This document shows positions 41,600 to 51,200 of a stretch of DNA of 64,000 nucleotides, one piece after another. Location of the stretch: assembly GCA_002839435.1 (NCBI GenBank), contig PGYA01000004.1, positions 88,279 to 152,278 of the forward strand, written 5' to 3'. This stretch comes from Candidatus Riflebacteria bacterium HGW-Riflebacteria-2 (lineage in GTDB: Bacteria; Muiribacteriota; Ozemobacteria; Ozemobacterales; Ozemobacteraceae). The position numbers and the translations under genes are program-made. The notes under the pieces are model-generated. The model worked only from the letters and a program-made list of their open reading frames with translations, was not told the origin of the DNA and searched no databases. How positions within the stretch are numbered: position 1 is the first letter of the stretch; the number at the start of each line of letters is the position of its first letter.

Positions 41600-42922
41600 A
41601 TGACATACGATTCAAAAAAACAGACTGGATCATTTCTGCTGCGCTTGGCGTTGATTATTGCTATGGCGTCAATTCAGTCTCCCGGTCTTCTCAGGGCAGA
41701 AGAGAGATCTGCGTTTTCTTCGGATATAGTTGAAGCTGCTGGTGAGTCACCGACCAGCCTGCCTGTGCAGATGGCCGACGAGTTTTATGGCGCCTCACGG
41801 CTGGCTCGGGCAGCCGAAAGATATTATCCGGCAACCGCAGATTCAAACTGCGTGGGTGAGGTTTCTTTCATTGTTGCAGGCGAAGTAAGGAGTCCGGGTG
41901 AATACAGTCTGCCGGCTCCAATTAACCTGTTAAGTGCGCTTCTTGCTGCTGGCGGTCCGACGCCAGCCGGAAGCATGCGGCAGGTTCAGGTGTATCATGA
42001 CGGCAGTCTGCTGGGTGAATTTGATTTGTATGGCTTTTTCAATGAGGGCCGGATTGTTGATGATTTTATTTTTAATGGCGGCGAGCATGTGGTGGTCATG
42101 CCGCATGGAGCTCGTGTAAGCGTTTCTGGTAGCGTAGCCGCGCCGGCAGTTTTTGAGCTCAAGCCAGACGAGTTGAATTTGCAACAGCTTTTTGAACTTT
42201 GTGGTGGTTTCGCGGGCAAGTACGAAGCATATCGGATAGAAGTTATCAGGGTGGCAGAGTCCAGGCGTAATATCGCTTTTTCGGCAGACGTCAGCGCAGA
42301 AGCGCGAGTGCCAGATTTTAAGCTGATTGACGGTGATCGTGTTAGTGTTTATGAAAATACCGGTAGTCGACCTGGTTTGGCATTTGTCCAGTTTCCTGAT
42401 GGCAGTTCGCGCAAAGTCGTTCTGCACAAAATTATGCGGTTGTCTCATCTGCTCGACGATCTGCAGCCTCTGCCGGATAATATTTCTAAGAGCTACGCCG
42501 AAATTTTGCGAGTGGGTCGCCCGGACAAAAAATATGAGGTTATCGGAATTTCGATAGAAGGCTTGTCTAAGATGATTGCGGCGGGCGACAGCTCACACGA
42601 TCTTGTTATACGGCCTGGAGACAGGCTTGTGCTGTTTGACCGTGATTTTATCGAGAAAAAACCAGTTGTGGGGCTTGAAATCAGGGGACAGTCGCCAATG
42701 TTTACTGATTATCGACCTGGAATGAAGATAAGTGATCTTCTAAAGACGATAGAGGTCGAACTGCCAGGAAAGCAAAGTCGTGCCAAAATTAATCGCCGCA
42801 GGTTATCCGGCGCGAGACTTGAATCAATGGGTCTGCAAGTTAATCTTTCTGCTGCCAGGCGTGGAAGCAAGCGCCACGATGTTGAGCTGCAGCCTTTCGA
42901 TGTCCTTGTTATTCAGCCTTGA
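41600..42922 (+). CDS. SLBB-domain exported protein
   Basis: 440 residues from ATG 41600 (GGGAGGA 7 nt upstream; the track's ATG at 41567 precedes this site). A signal sequence (LLRLALIIAMASIQSPGLLRA) is followed by tandem SLBB-like segments: SFIVAGEVRSPGEYSLPAPINLLSALLAAGG (about 90-120), RVSVSGSVAAPAVFELKPDELNLQQLFELCGG (about 170-205), and further beta-grasp segments near 270 and 360 (GLEIRGQSPMFTDYRPGMKISDLL). SLBB proteins such as Wza bind or export polysaccharide, but no export-channel domain or glycosyltransferase is present here. Probably periplasmic, role unknown. It converges on the next gene with an 18-nt gap. Confidence 0.75.
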   Translation: MTYDSKKQTGSFLLRLALIIAMASIQSPGLLRAEERSAFSSDIVEAAGESPTSLPVQMADEFYGASRLARAAERYYPATADSNCVGEVSFIVAGEVRSPGEYSLPAPINLLSALLAAGGPTPAGSMRQVQVYHDGSLLGEFDLYGFFNEGRIVDDFIFNGGEHVVVMPHGARVSVSGSVAAPAVFELKPDELNLQQLFELCGGFAGKYEAYRIEVIRVAESRRNIAFSADVSAEARVPDFKLIDGDRVSVYENTGSRPGLAFVQFPDGSSRKVVLHKIMRLSHLLDDLQPLPDNISKSYAEILRVGRPDKKYEVIGISIEGLSKMIAAGDSSHDLVIRPGDRLVLFDRDFIEKKPVVGLEIRGQSPMFTDYRPGMKISDLLKTIEVELPGKQSRAKINRRRLSGARLESMGLQVNLSAARRGSKRHDVELQPFDVLVIQP

Positions 42923-42940
42923 AATGGCTGCATAAGGATA

Positions 42941-43447
42941 TCATCGTGTCATGATATTTTTGAGAGTCTGCTGAATTTTGCTCAGACTTGGAGAAACTGC
43001 CGCAATATCGCCCCCCTGGCTGGGAAGGACAATACCAAGCCTTTCGGCCTCGGCCTGGCGATGTGCACGGGTTTGCTGCATTTTGCTCAGTGCTTCAGAG
43101 AAAAGCGGTGTTTCATATTGTTTTTCATCTGCCAGCAGAGTTGCTTCTTCTGTTTTTTTGGTCTCTGGTTCAGGAATTATCTGAATCTGAGCATTTGTCT
43201 TAGCGGGTGCTGAAAACTCAGGTTCGAGTTCCTGGCGTTCTGAGCTCGACAAGGTTGCTGTTGGTTCAGAAGCGGCCATGAATGGCTGACTGGTGGAGTT
43301 GGCCTGAGCCATATAGGTAATAGAGTTTTCAGGAATTTTGTATTCGGATTCTTCGGCCATTACAGAATAAGGCAGCAGAAGCATCAGCAAAATGCTTAAA
43401 ATCAAAGTGGGTTTTACATAGCGCACAGACTTGCGGAAGTTGTTCAC
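42941..43447 (-). CDS. Small exported hypothetical protein
   Basis: 168 residues from a GTG with AAGGA 8 nt upstream. Hydrophobic signal (LILSILLMLLLPYSVMAEES), then a polar Ser/Thr/Glu/Pro-rich, probably unstructured region and a short C-terminal helix repeated in outline (FSEALSKMQQTRAHRQAEAERLG and SPSLSKIQQTLKNIMTR share SxxLSKxQQT). No family recognised. Probably periplasmic. Confidence 0.6.
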   Translation of the reverse strand: MNNFRKSVRYVKPTLILSILLMLLLPYSVMAEESEYKIPENSITYMAQANSTSQPFMAASEPTATLSSSERQELEPEFSAPAKTNAQIQIIPEPETKKTEEATLLADEKQYETPLFSEALSKMQQTRAHRQAEAERLGIVLPSQGGDIAAVSPSLSKIQQTLKNIMTR

Positions 43448-43541
43448 GTTAGTATCCTTGTGACAAAATCAGGCCATAAGTTGGCCAATGCGCAGATAAT
43501 ACTATTTATGTGCAGCTCAGGTCAAGCTTCGCAATAAAAAA

Positions 43542-43573
43542 AACTACCTGCTTGCAGCTGCAAGCAGGCAGTT
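43542..43573 (-). terminator. Rho-independent terminator after the TPR genes
   Basis: On the minus strand AACTGCCTGCTTGCAG-CTGCAAGCAGGTAGTT is an almost perfect 16-bp palindrome with one G-T pair, followed by TTTTTTATT. It lies 8 nt after the 1535-residue TPR gene and would end the uppP-ftsK-TPR-TPR transcript. Confidence 0.85.
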
Positions 43574-43580
43574 CTTATTG

Positions 43581-46500
43581 TCAGCCTTCGCCCTTGGAGC
43601 GCTCGATATGAACCAGAGATCTTTTGGCGTCGTTGGCAAGCGGGCCGGTCGGATCGAGTTCGATAACCTTGTTATATTCTTCGCTTGCCCGGTCATACAT
43701 GTTTTTGACCCTGTAAATGCTGGCCAGTCTGAAATGAGCTTCAACATAGTTGGGATCGAGCTGTATTGCCTTGCGGTATTCCTGCATCGCTTCGTTTTTC
43801 ATGTTGATCTGATAGTTTTCGTTATAGGCTTCGCCAAGCTCGTAATGTGCTCTTGGGCTGTTTTCGTCAACCTTGAGAGCCTTGCGGCAGATGGCAATCG
43901 CTTCGTCATACATGTGCTTGCCGCTGATCGACTGTTTGCTGTAGACGATTTTGAGGCCCCAGTATGGCCAGAGGTTGTTGGGGTCGCAGCTGTTGGCAAG
44001 TTTGAAATAATAGACAGCCTTCTGTTGCTCTTCTTCGGTTGGAGTAAAGCCTGCACCGAGGGTTATGAAAGCGTAGCCGAGGCTGAAATTCGCCATGGTG
44101 TCCTTGGGATTGGCTTCGGCTTTTGACTGATATTCTTTTAACAGATTCACCAGCTGGCGATCGCGATCTTGCGCCTTGGCAAGCATTTCCTTGCTGATGT
44201 CGATGATTTTCATGTGATAATCGCCGCTCATCGGTTCGAGCTCCAGCAGTTGGCGAAGTTCGGAAAGTGCTTCCTCGAAGCGTCCCTGGCTCTGATAAAG
44301 ATCAGCCAGTTTGCGATGCACGTAGGCGCTTTCCGGGTCTTTTTCAAGAATTTCTTTGTAGATATTCTCGACGTCGGTGAGCATGTTGCGGCGATGGTAA
44401 ACTTTTGCCAGCTCGGTCATCGCAAATGTATTGCCGGGATCGAGTTCGAGAACCTTCTGAAAGCAGTCGATCGACTGGGTGATGGCAGTTTCTTCGTCAA
44501 TTTCAGAATCGAGGCCCTTTGATACAAAAAGTCCGAGCTCGAGCCAGTCGCAATAATTCTGACCCTGTTCTACAGCGGCGCGGATAGCCTTGTTGAAGTC
44601 CTGGAGTTCTTCAGCTGAACTGAAGTTGTTGAGGGCCTTGAACTTAAGCTGTGTGATCAGCTCGATTCTGACGTCAACATTGGTCGGGTAATATTCCTTG
44701 GCTTTAGTAAGCGATTCGACCGCCTCAACGATCTTACCCTTGCGAATGTGCAGATTGCCAAGTCGCAGAGGAAGTTCCTTGTAGCGGGCGTTCTTGTCGA
44801 GTCCGATAGCCTGTTCATATTCGAAGGTCGCTTCGTCGAACATGTTCTTTGACTCATAGAGCGCGCCGAGTTTGAAACGGGCGTCGAGATTATGGTTGTC
44901 AAGGTCAATGATGCTGTCGTAATGCATTATAGCGGCATCGACGTCGCCTTCTTTTTCGGCTTCTACGGCTTTGGCAAAAGCTTCGTCAATTTCCTGACTG
45001 CGCTGCGAAGCCGATAGATTGGCAAAGAAATCAGATGCTACCATGTTTCCGGCATCTACTTCCATAACCTTCTGAAACCACACCCTGGCTGTATCATAGT
45101 CGTTTTTGTCGCGATAGAGTATGCCGAGCTGAAGAATAGGGTCGAGTTCGTTCGGGATGATCTGATTGGCTGCTTCGTATTTCTCGATGGCTTCATCGGC
45201 CCAGCCCTTGTCCTGGAAAATCTTGCCCAGCATATACAGGCCGTTGTAATGGTCGGGGGCCATTCCAAGCAGCTCCTGCAGCTCTATAGATGCTTCGTCT
45301 GGTTGCTCGATTCTGATATATGTCTGTGCAAGAGATATGTAGATCTCAGGCTGTTCGTTGTCGATTTCTTTCGCTTTTAACAGTGATTCAAGAGCTTTGT
45401 CATAAGTTTCCATTGTGTAATGCAGGTTACCCAGTTCATACCATGCCACCTGGTTATCAGGCTGGATTTCTATGACTTTTTCATATTCAAGCACCGCATT
45501 TTTGAACATTCCGCGCTCAGAAAAGATGCGCGCCTGTTTAATGCCATCATTAGCCTGTGAACTGACTTTTACGTTCACCAGCGCATTGTAATATTCTTTG
45601 CCTTGAATATGCAGCGGGTCGAGTTCAAGTACCCTGGTAAATTCCTTCAGAGCTTCATCTACTTTGCCAAGGTCGTTATAAGCTTTGCCGAGCTCGTAGT
45701 GAGCATTGACCGACTGTTCATCAAGACTGAGAGCGGTTTTTAGCTCAGTAATCCCGCTGTCGATCATGCTGTTGTCATTATATGACTTGCCCATGTTCAG
45801 GTAAATGCAACCAAGTTCGGTTCTGGCAATAGGATTGTCAGGCTCGTCGGCAATGATATCCTTAAATGTCATGCTGGCTTGATCTATCATATTGCTGATA
45901 GAATAAACGCGGCCAAGCTGGATGCGCGCCGTAGTGTTGCTGGGATCGTTGCTGATGAGCGTTTTAAGTTCCATTATCGCCATTTCATGATCGCCAGTTC
46001 TGGCGTAGGCTTCAGAAATAATAGAGCTGATTTCATTGTTGCCGGGGTTGATCTGGCGTGCTTCCTGCAGTATGGCTATAACCTGGGCAAAATCTTCACA
46101 GGCCATGTAAAGTCTGGCTATTTCGAGAGTTATCGAAAGATTCTGCGGTGCTATTACTCTAGCCTGGTTGAGTATTTCCAAGCCTTCCTCGAACATCTGG
46201 CGACTCTGATAAATACGTGACATCTTGATGTAAAGAGCGATGTCTTCAGGGGTCTGCTGGCGAAGATTCTCGAGTTCGTTGAGCGCTTCCTGATGAAAAT
46301 TGCGCATAAGATATATAGATATCAGGTTGTTGAGAAATTGTGGCGTCTGGTCGGAAAGCTCACGCGCCTGCTGCAGATAGGCAAGGCCGTTTTCGTTGTC
46401 GCCTTCCTGCAGAAGATTGCTTCCGAGTTCCAGATAGAGGCGTGGGTCGCGCGCGCCAAGTGATATGGCCTGCTTGAGCGAGGCAATCTGGTCATGCGTG

Positions 46501-48188
46501 CGGCCGAGTGCCCGATAAAGCTCGCCAAGGTCAAGGTGGGCTTTTAGATTGTCTGGATTGCGCTGGATGATAACATTATATGAGCGAATCGCATCTTCGT
46601 TCATGCCACGCTGTTTGTAAATTTCGGCAAGGATTTCGTGCGGGCTGGTATCTTCGGGATTCAGCTGTAGAGCTTGCTGCAGTGAAGTGATTGCTTCAGA
46701 AACAAATCCCAGTTTGATATAGATTGGCCCCAGCATATTCAACCAGCGGGAAGATGGAGCAAGCTGGTGCAGGCGAAGCAGAGTAGCTACCGCATCGCGA
46801 TCTCTGCCACTCGCTATCTGGAGCTCCTGCAGGTCGTTGAGCAGTTCAACATTGGCGGAGTCACTTTCGAGAAGGGCATTGATCGCGTCAATTTCTTCGT
46901 TGACCATTCCCTTGCTGCGGTAAATCAGGCGCAGCTCACCTTTGATGTCACTGCGACCCGGTTCCAGCTCAAGAACCCGCATGTAATAGGCATTCGCTTC
47001 TTCGATCATTCCTTTTTCGCCATAAGCTCTTGCCAGAATTAATGCCAGTTCGGCGTCTTCCGGTATGCTTACGCTGAGTGCCTCAAGAGCATCGAGACAG
47101 AGCACGGCGTTGCCACCAGCCCTGACGACTTCGTAGAGTCGTTCAAGAATGTCATAGTCTTCAGGATTCGATTCCAGAGAATGGTTATAGCATTCAATCG
47201 CCTTGTCAAGATCGCCATTGGCGCCATAAGACGCCGCCAGACTCTTCATGACATCGCTGGAAGTTGTATCCTGTGCCGCTATGGCTTCGTATTCTTTAAT
47301 CTGCAGGTCATACTGGCCTTTGTCACCGTAAAGCCCGGCGAGTTCGTAGCGGATCTCAAGCCAGTCCGGCTTCATCCTGGCAATAACCTCGAATTCCCTG
47401 AGGGCCTCTTCCATGAGCTCCATCTTCTGATAGAGCTTGCCGCAACGGTAGTAGAGTTCAACATTGTTCTTGTCGAGTTCTTTTACCGCTTCGTATTTTG
47501 CCAGGGCTTCTTCATATTTGCCACGGGTTTCCATATCTTTGGCGATTTTGAAATGAATGGCCGGGTTGTTGGGATCAAGATACTCGGCCTTCTTGTATTC
47601 CATCATCGCATCATTGTACTGGCCGTTGAATTCATAGGCTTCGCCCAGTTCGGAGTGTAGTCTGGCGTTGTCAGGGTCGATCTCAATAGCCTGTAGATAT
47701 AGACTGATGGCGCTGTCAATATCGTTCTGCGTTATTTTAAGACGTGCCAGTTCGATGATGGCCCCAGTAAATTTCTGATCAAGGTCTATCGCACGGTTGA
47801 AATGATGCTCGGCCTTGTCGAACGAATTCCGTTGCAGGTAAAGCTGGCCAAGGTCGAACTGTAGCTCTTTGTTGTCAGGAGCCAGAGTTATTGCTTTGTC
47901 ATAGATTTCAATGGCATGATCTGTCTGACCGGTCTGGAGGTAAAGAGAACCCAGCGTGTTGAGAGCCGGCGCATCTGCCGGGGAAAGCGAAATGATGTGC
48001 TCGAGAGTTTTGATCGCCTCAGACTTGTTGTCGAGATGCTGATAGCAGTCTGCCATCAGTTTCATTGCCGGCACAAAGTCTGGTTTTTCTTCCAGAACCT
48101 TCCCGAGGGTCTTGCTGGCTTTTTCGTAATTCTGCAGTTCGTAGTATGTCTGCCCTTTTTCCAGAAGGATTTCCCAGCGGTTAATCAT
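43581..48188 (-). CDS. Giant cytoplasmic TPR protein (1535 aa)
   Basis: 1535 residues composed almost entirely of TPR-type helix pairs of 34 residues (for example NKSEAIKTLEHIISLSPADAPALNTLGSLYLQTGQTDHAIEIYDKAI), about 40 by length. No signal peptide, transmembrane segment or catalytic domain, so a cytoplasmic scaffold is expected. Charged ends and a weaker section around residues 1195-1240 (CDWLELGLFVSKGLDSEIDEETAI) break the superhelix. ATG has AAGGAGA 8 nt upstream. It follows a second giant TPR gene by 61 nt and lies in the uppP-ftsK transcription unit. Function unknown; division, envelope or chromosome-segregation scaffolding is inference from position. Confidence 0.8.
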   Translation of the reverse strand: MINRWEILLEKGQTYYELQNYEKASKTLGKVLEEKPDFVPAMKLMADCYQHLDNKSEAIKTLEHIISLSPADAPALNTLGSLYLQTGQTDHAIEIYDKAITLAPDNKELQFDLGQLYLQRNSFDKAEHHFNRAIDLDQKFTGAIIELARLKITQNDIDSAISLYLQAIEIDPDNARLHSELGEAYEFNGQYNDAMMEYKKAEYLDPNNPAIHFKIAKDMETRGKYEEALAKYEAVKELDKNNVELYYRCGKLYQKMELMEEALREFEVIARMKPDWLEIRYELAGLYGDKGQYDLQIKEYEAIAAQDTTSSDVMKSLAASYGANGDLDKAIECYNHSLESNPEDYDILERLYEVVRAGGNAVLCLDALEALSVSIPEDAELALILARAYGEKGMIEEANAYYMRVLELEPGRSDIKGELRLIYRSKGMVNEEIDAINALLESDSANVELLNDLQELQIASGRDRDAVATLLRLHQLAPSSRWLNMLGPIYIKLGFVSEAITSLQQALQLNPEDTSPHEILAEIYKQRGMNEDAIRSYNVIIQRNPDNLKAHLDLGELYRALGRTHDQIASLKQAISLGARDPRLYLELGSNLLQEGDNENGLAYLQQARELSDQTPQFLNNLISIYLMRNFHQEALNELENLRQQTPEDIALYIKMSRIYQSRQMFEEGLEILNQARVIAPQNLSITLEIARLYMACEDFAQVIAILQEARQINPGNNEISSIISEAYARTGDHEMAIMELKTLISNDPSNTTARIQLGRVYSISNMIDQASMTFKDIIADEPDNPIARTELGCIYLNMGKSYNDNSMIDSGITELKTALSLDEQSVNAHYELGKAYNDLGKVDEALKEFTRVLELDPLHIQGKEYYNALVNVKVSSQANDGIKQARIFSERGMFKNAVLEYEKVIEIQPDNQVAWYELGNLHYTMETYDKALESLLKAKEIDNEQPEIYISLAQTYIRIEQPDEASIELQELLGMAPDHYNGLYMLGKIFQDKGWADEAIEKYEAANQIIPNELDPILQLGILYRDKNDYDTARVWFQKVMEVDAGNMVASDFFANLSASQRSQEIDEAFAKAVEAEKEGDVDAAIMHYDSIIDLDNHNLDARFKLGALYESKNMFDEATFEYEQAIGLDKNARYKELPLRLGNLHIRKGKIVEAVESLTKAKEYYPTNVDVRIELITQLKFKALNNFSSAEELQDFNKAIRAAVEQGQNYCDWLELGLFVSKGLDSEIDEETAITQSIDCFQKVLELDPGNTFAMTELAKVYHRRNMLTDVENIYKEILEKDPESAYVHRKLADLYQSQGRFEEALSELRQLLELEPMSGDYHMKIIDISKEMLAKAQDRDRQLVNLLKEYQSKAEANPKDTMANFSLGYAFITLGAGFTPTEEEQQKAVYYFKLANSCDPNNLWPYWGLKIVYSKQSISGKHMYDEAIAICRKALKVDENSPRAHYELGEAYNENYQINMKNEAMQEYRKAIQLDPNYVEAHFRLASIYRVKNMYDRASEEYNKVIELDPTGPLANDAKRSLVHIERSKGEG

Positions 48189-48249
48189 TCGCCTGTCTCC
48201 TTAGCTGTGTCATATATATCACTGTTTCTGTATTGCCGCAACGCTGGCA

Positions 48250-51200
48250 TCAGTCGTCGCCCTCCTCAGCTTCCATCAATTCGTCAGCTTTTTCAAGGGC
48301 TTTGACTGCTTCCTCTTTTCTGCCCATGGCACGATAGGTCTTGCCGAGCAGGAAATAGACGGTGGAACCGGCTTCCGGGAATCCGGCAGCTTTTTGCAGA
48401 TTCTGCAGTGCTTCTTCGTAGGATTCTTTTTCGAGATTATCGGCGCCTATCTTGAGCAGAACCTCGTAATTTTCTTCCATCTGCCCCTGCGCTTTTTTGA
48501 ATGATTCAGTGGCCTTAGACTTGTCGTTGAGTCCTTCATAGGCTTTACCCAGCAGAAAATGTGCCTCACCGTTATCTGGTGTTATGGCAACCGCCTTCTC
48601 AAGGGTGGGTGCTGCTTCTGCCAGCATGCCATTATCAATATACAGCTTGCCGAGCTCGAAGTAGACTTCCTGATGGTTCGAATCGAGGTTGATGACTTTC
48701 TTGAATTCTTCGATTGCTTCGCTGACCTTGAGAAGCTTGTAGTAGGCTTTGCCCAGTTCAAAATGCGCCCGGCTGTTGGTCGGGTAGCGGTTGATCGCCT
48801 TTTTATAGAGCCGTACCATCTTGTCGTAATTCTGGTGTTCCCAGAAAATAGCGCCGAGAGCGTAAATGCATTCGATCAGGTTTTCGTTGAGATTGAGCGC
48901 CTGCTCGAAGTTGGCAGCAGCTTCGTTCTGCTGACCAAGCCCGCGGTAGGCTTCCCCAAGCTCAAAGAAGAACAGGGCGTTTTTTGGTGCCGCTTCAACT
49001 GCTTTTGAATAGAGAGCTACCATGGCTTCGTAATTCTCGTTCTGCTTGTATTGAGCTCCAAGGCGGTAAATGATATTGAGATCGCCAGGCTTGAAATCAA
49101 GTGCCTTTTCAAATGATTTTATGGCGCCCTCAGCGTCGCCAAGCTTTTCGCAGGCTTCACCGAGTTCCTTGTAGATCACGTAGCTTTCGGCTTCGAGTTC
49201 GACAGCCTTTTCGTAAAACTGTTTTGCTTCCTGCCATTCTTCCATTGACAGGTGGATGGTGCCGAGCTTCTGATAGACATCGACATAGTCATCCTGCAGC
49301 TCGAGAGCCTTCTTGAATCTCGGCATTGCATCATGATACTCTTCGCGCTGGTAATAAACGTCGCCGAGTTCATAATAGATGACGGCATTCTCGGGATCGA
49401 GCTGACTAGCCTTCTGCAGTTCGTCGATGGCTTCTTCAGTGCGGCCGGTATCGCGCAGGTGACGGCCAAGTTCGAGGTGCGCGCGCTTGTGGTCTGATGA
49501 CAGGCCGATTACTGTCTTGAATTCGCTGATGGCATTGTCATTGAGACCCTGGGTTGAGTAAATTATGCCAAGCTCGAAGTGGGCGCTGGCATTGCGCGGA
49601 TCGAGGCTGATAACATTGCGGTAGGCTTCTACCGCCTCGTCAATGATGCCCTGGCTGGCATAAGCTTTCGCCAGTTCAATATTAACGGCGATGTTGGAAG
49701 GTTCGTAGACGAGCGCTTCCTTGAATTCGCCAATTGCTTTATCGACGCGGCCCTTGTTGATATAAGCCATTGCCAGTTCGCGGTGCGGGACCGGGTTGCT
49801 TCCATCAATCTGAATAGCTCGACTGAAGCGGTCGATTGCCATGTCGAGATTGCCCTGCTTCCTGTGCATAAGGCCGATGTGAGTGAGAATTTCGGGGTTG
49901 TTGGGCTCACGCTCGAGCGCCGCCTCGAATTCTTTCAGGGCTTCGGTCAGACGGTTGAGGTGATCGTAAACCTTGCCGAGTTCGAGGTGAATCATCGAGT
50001 TCTGCGGGTCGGTTTCGAATACGCGCACGTAGTATTTGGCAGCCTCTTCCCATTTTTCAAGGGAAGCGTAAATCTTGCCGAGGCGAATAAGCGCGTCTGT
50101 GCGCTCTTCATTCGTTTCGGCGACCTTGAGATACTCGTCAAGCGCCTTTTCAAGCTGACCGCAGTGATAGCAGGTTTCCGCCAGGCGGAAGCGGGCCGAA
50201 TGATTCTGCGGGTCCATCTCGACCAGCCGGCGATAGCAGTTGCCTGCCAGTTCATACTGTTCAGACATATTATAAAGATCGCCGAGATTGGCGAGCGCTT
50301 CGCTCAGAGACGGGTCGATCTCAAGGGCAAGTTTGTATTCATCAATTGCTTTGCCGCTCTTGTCGAGGCTCATGTAGACTTCTGCCAGCTCAACATGGGC
50401 CTGTGGAGCGTCCGGCCGAATTTTGATGGCGCTCTTGTAGGATTCAACCGACTTTTCGAGGGCGTTGCGATGATGGTAGATTCTGCCCAGCTCAAGATGA
50501 GCTTCGAAAATTTCGGGTTCGATGTCTACCACAGTGTGAAGAGCATTCAGAGCCTTGTCATGCAGATCCCTGATGATGTATATCTTGGCCAGCGACATCT
50601 GAGCCTGAACGTGATCAGGCTTGATTTCGACTACCTTCCTGAACTCATCTTCAGCTTTGTATATCTGATTGGTTGACTCATAAAGGCGGGCAAGGTTTTC
50701 GTGCGCCTGCAGACCATCTGGCTGTAGATCGATAGCTCTGAGGTATTCTTCTTCGGCTTCCTTGAGCATGTCAAGGCGCTCAAGCGTATTGGCATACAGT
50801 ATAATAGCATCGATGAATTCGTTCTCGCGGCTGAGAACCTTTTCAAGTATGGTTTTCGCTTCCTGCCAGTTGTTGGCATCAGCATAGAGTCTGGCCAGAT
50901 CGAACTGGATACGCGAAGGATCAGGCGCCAGGGTAATTGCCCGGCCGAGTTCGTCGATTGCCTGCTGGAAGCGGCCGTTGCGGTGATGCAGCAGCCCAAG
51001 ATAGTAATGCGCCTGATAGTGTTCTGGTTCAAGTTCTATGGTTCTTGACAGACGTATTCTTGCGGTTTCTTCCTGGTTCTCTTCAAAGCAGATGCGACCG
51101 ATGGCGAAATGGGCTTCGGTATAGTCGATATCTAGCTCTACCGCCTTACGCAGGTTGGCGAGGGCTTTTTCGGTCTCTTTGATATCCTGGTAAACGCGGC

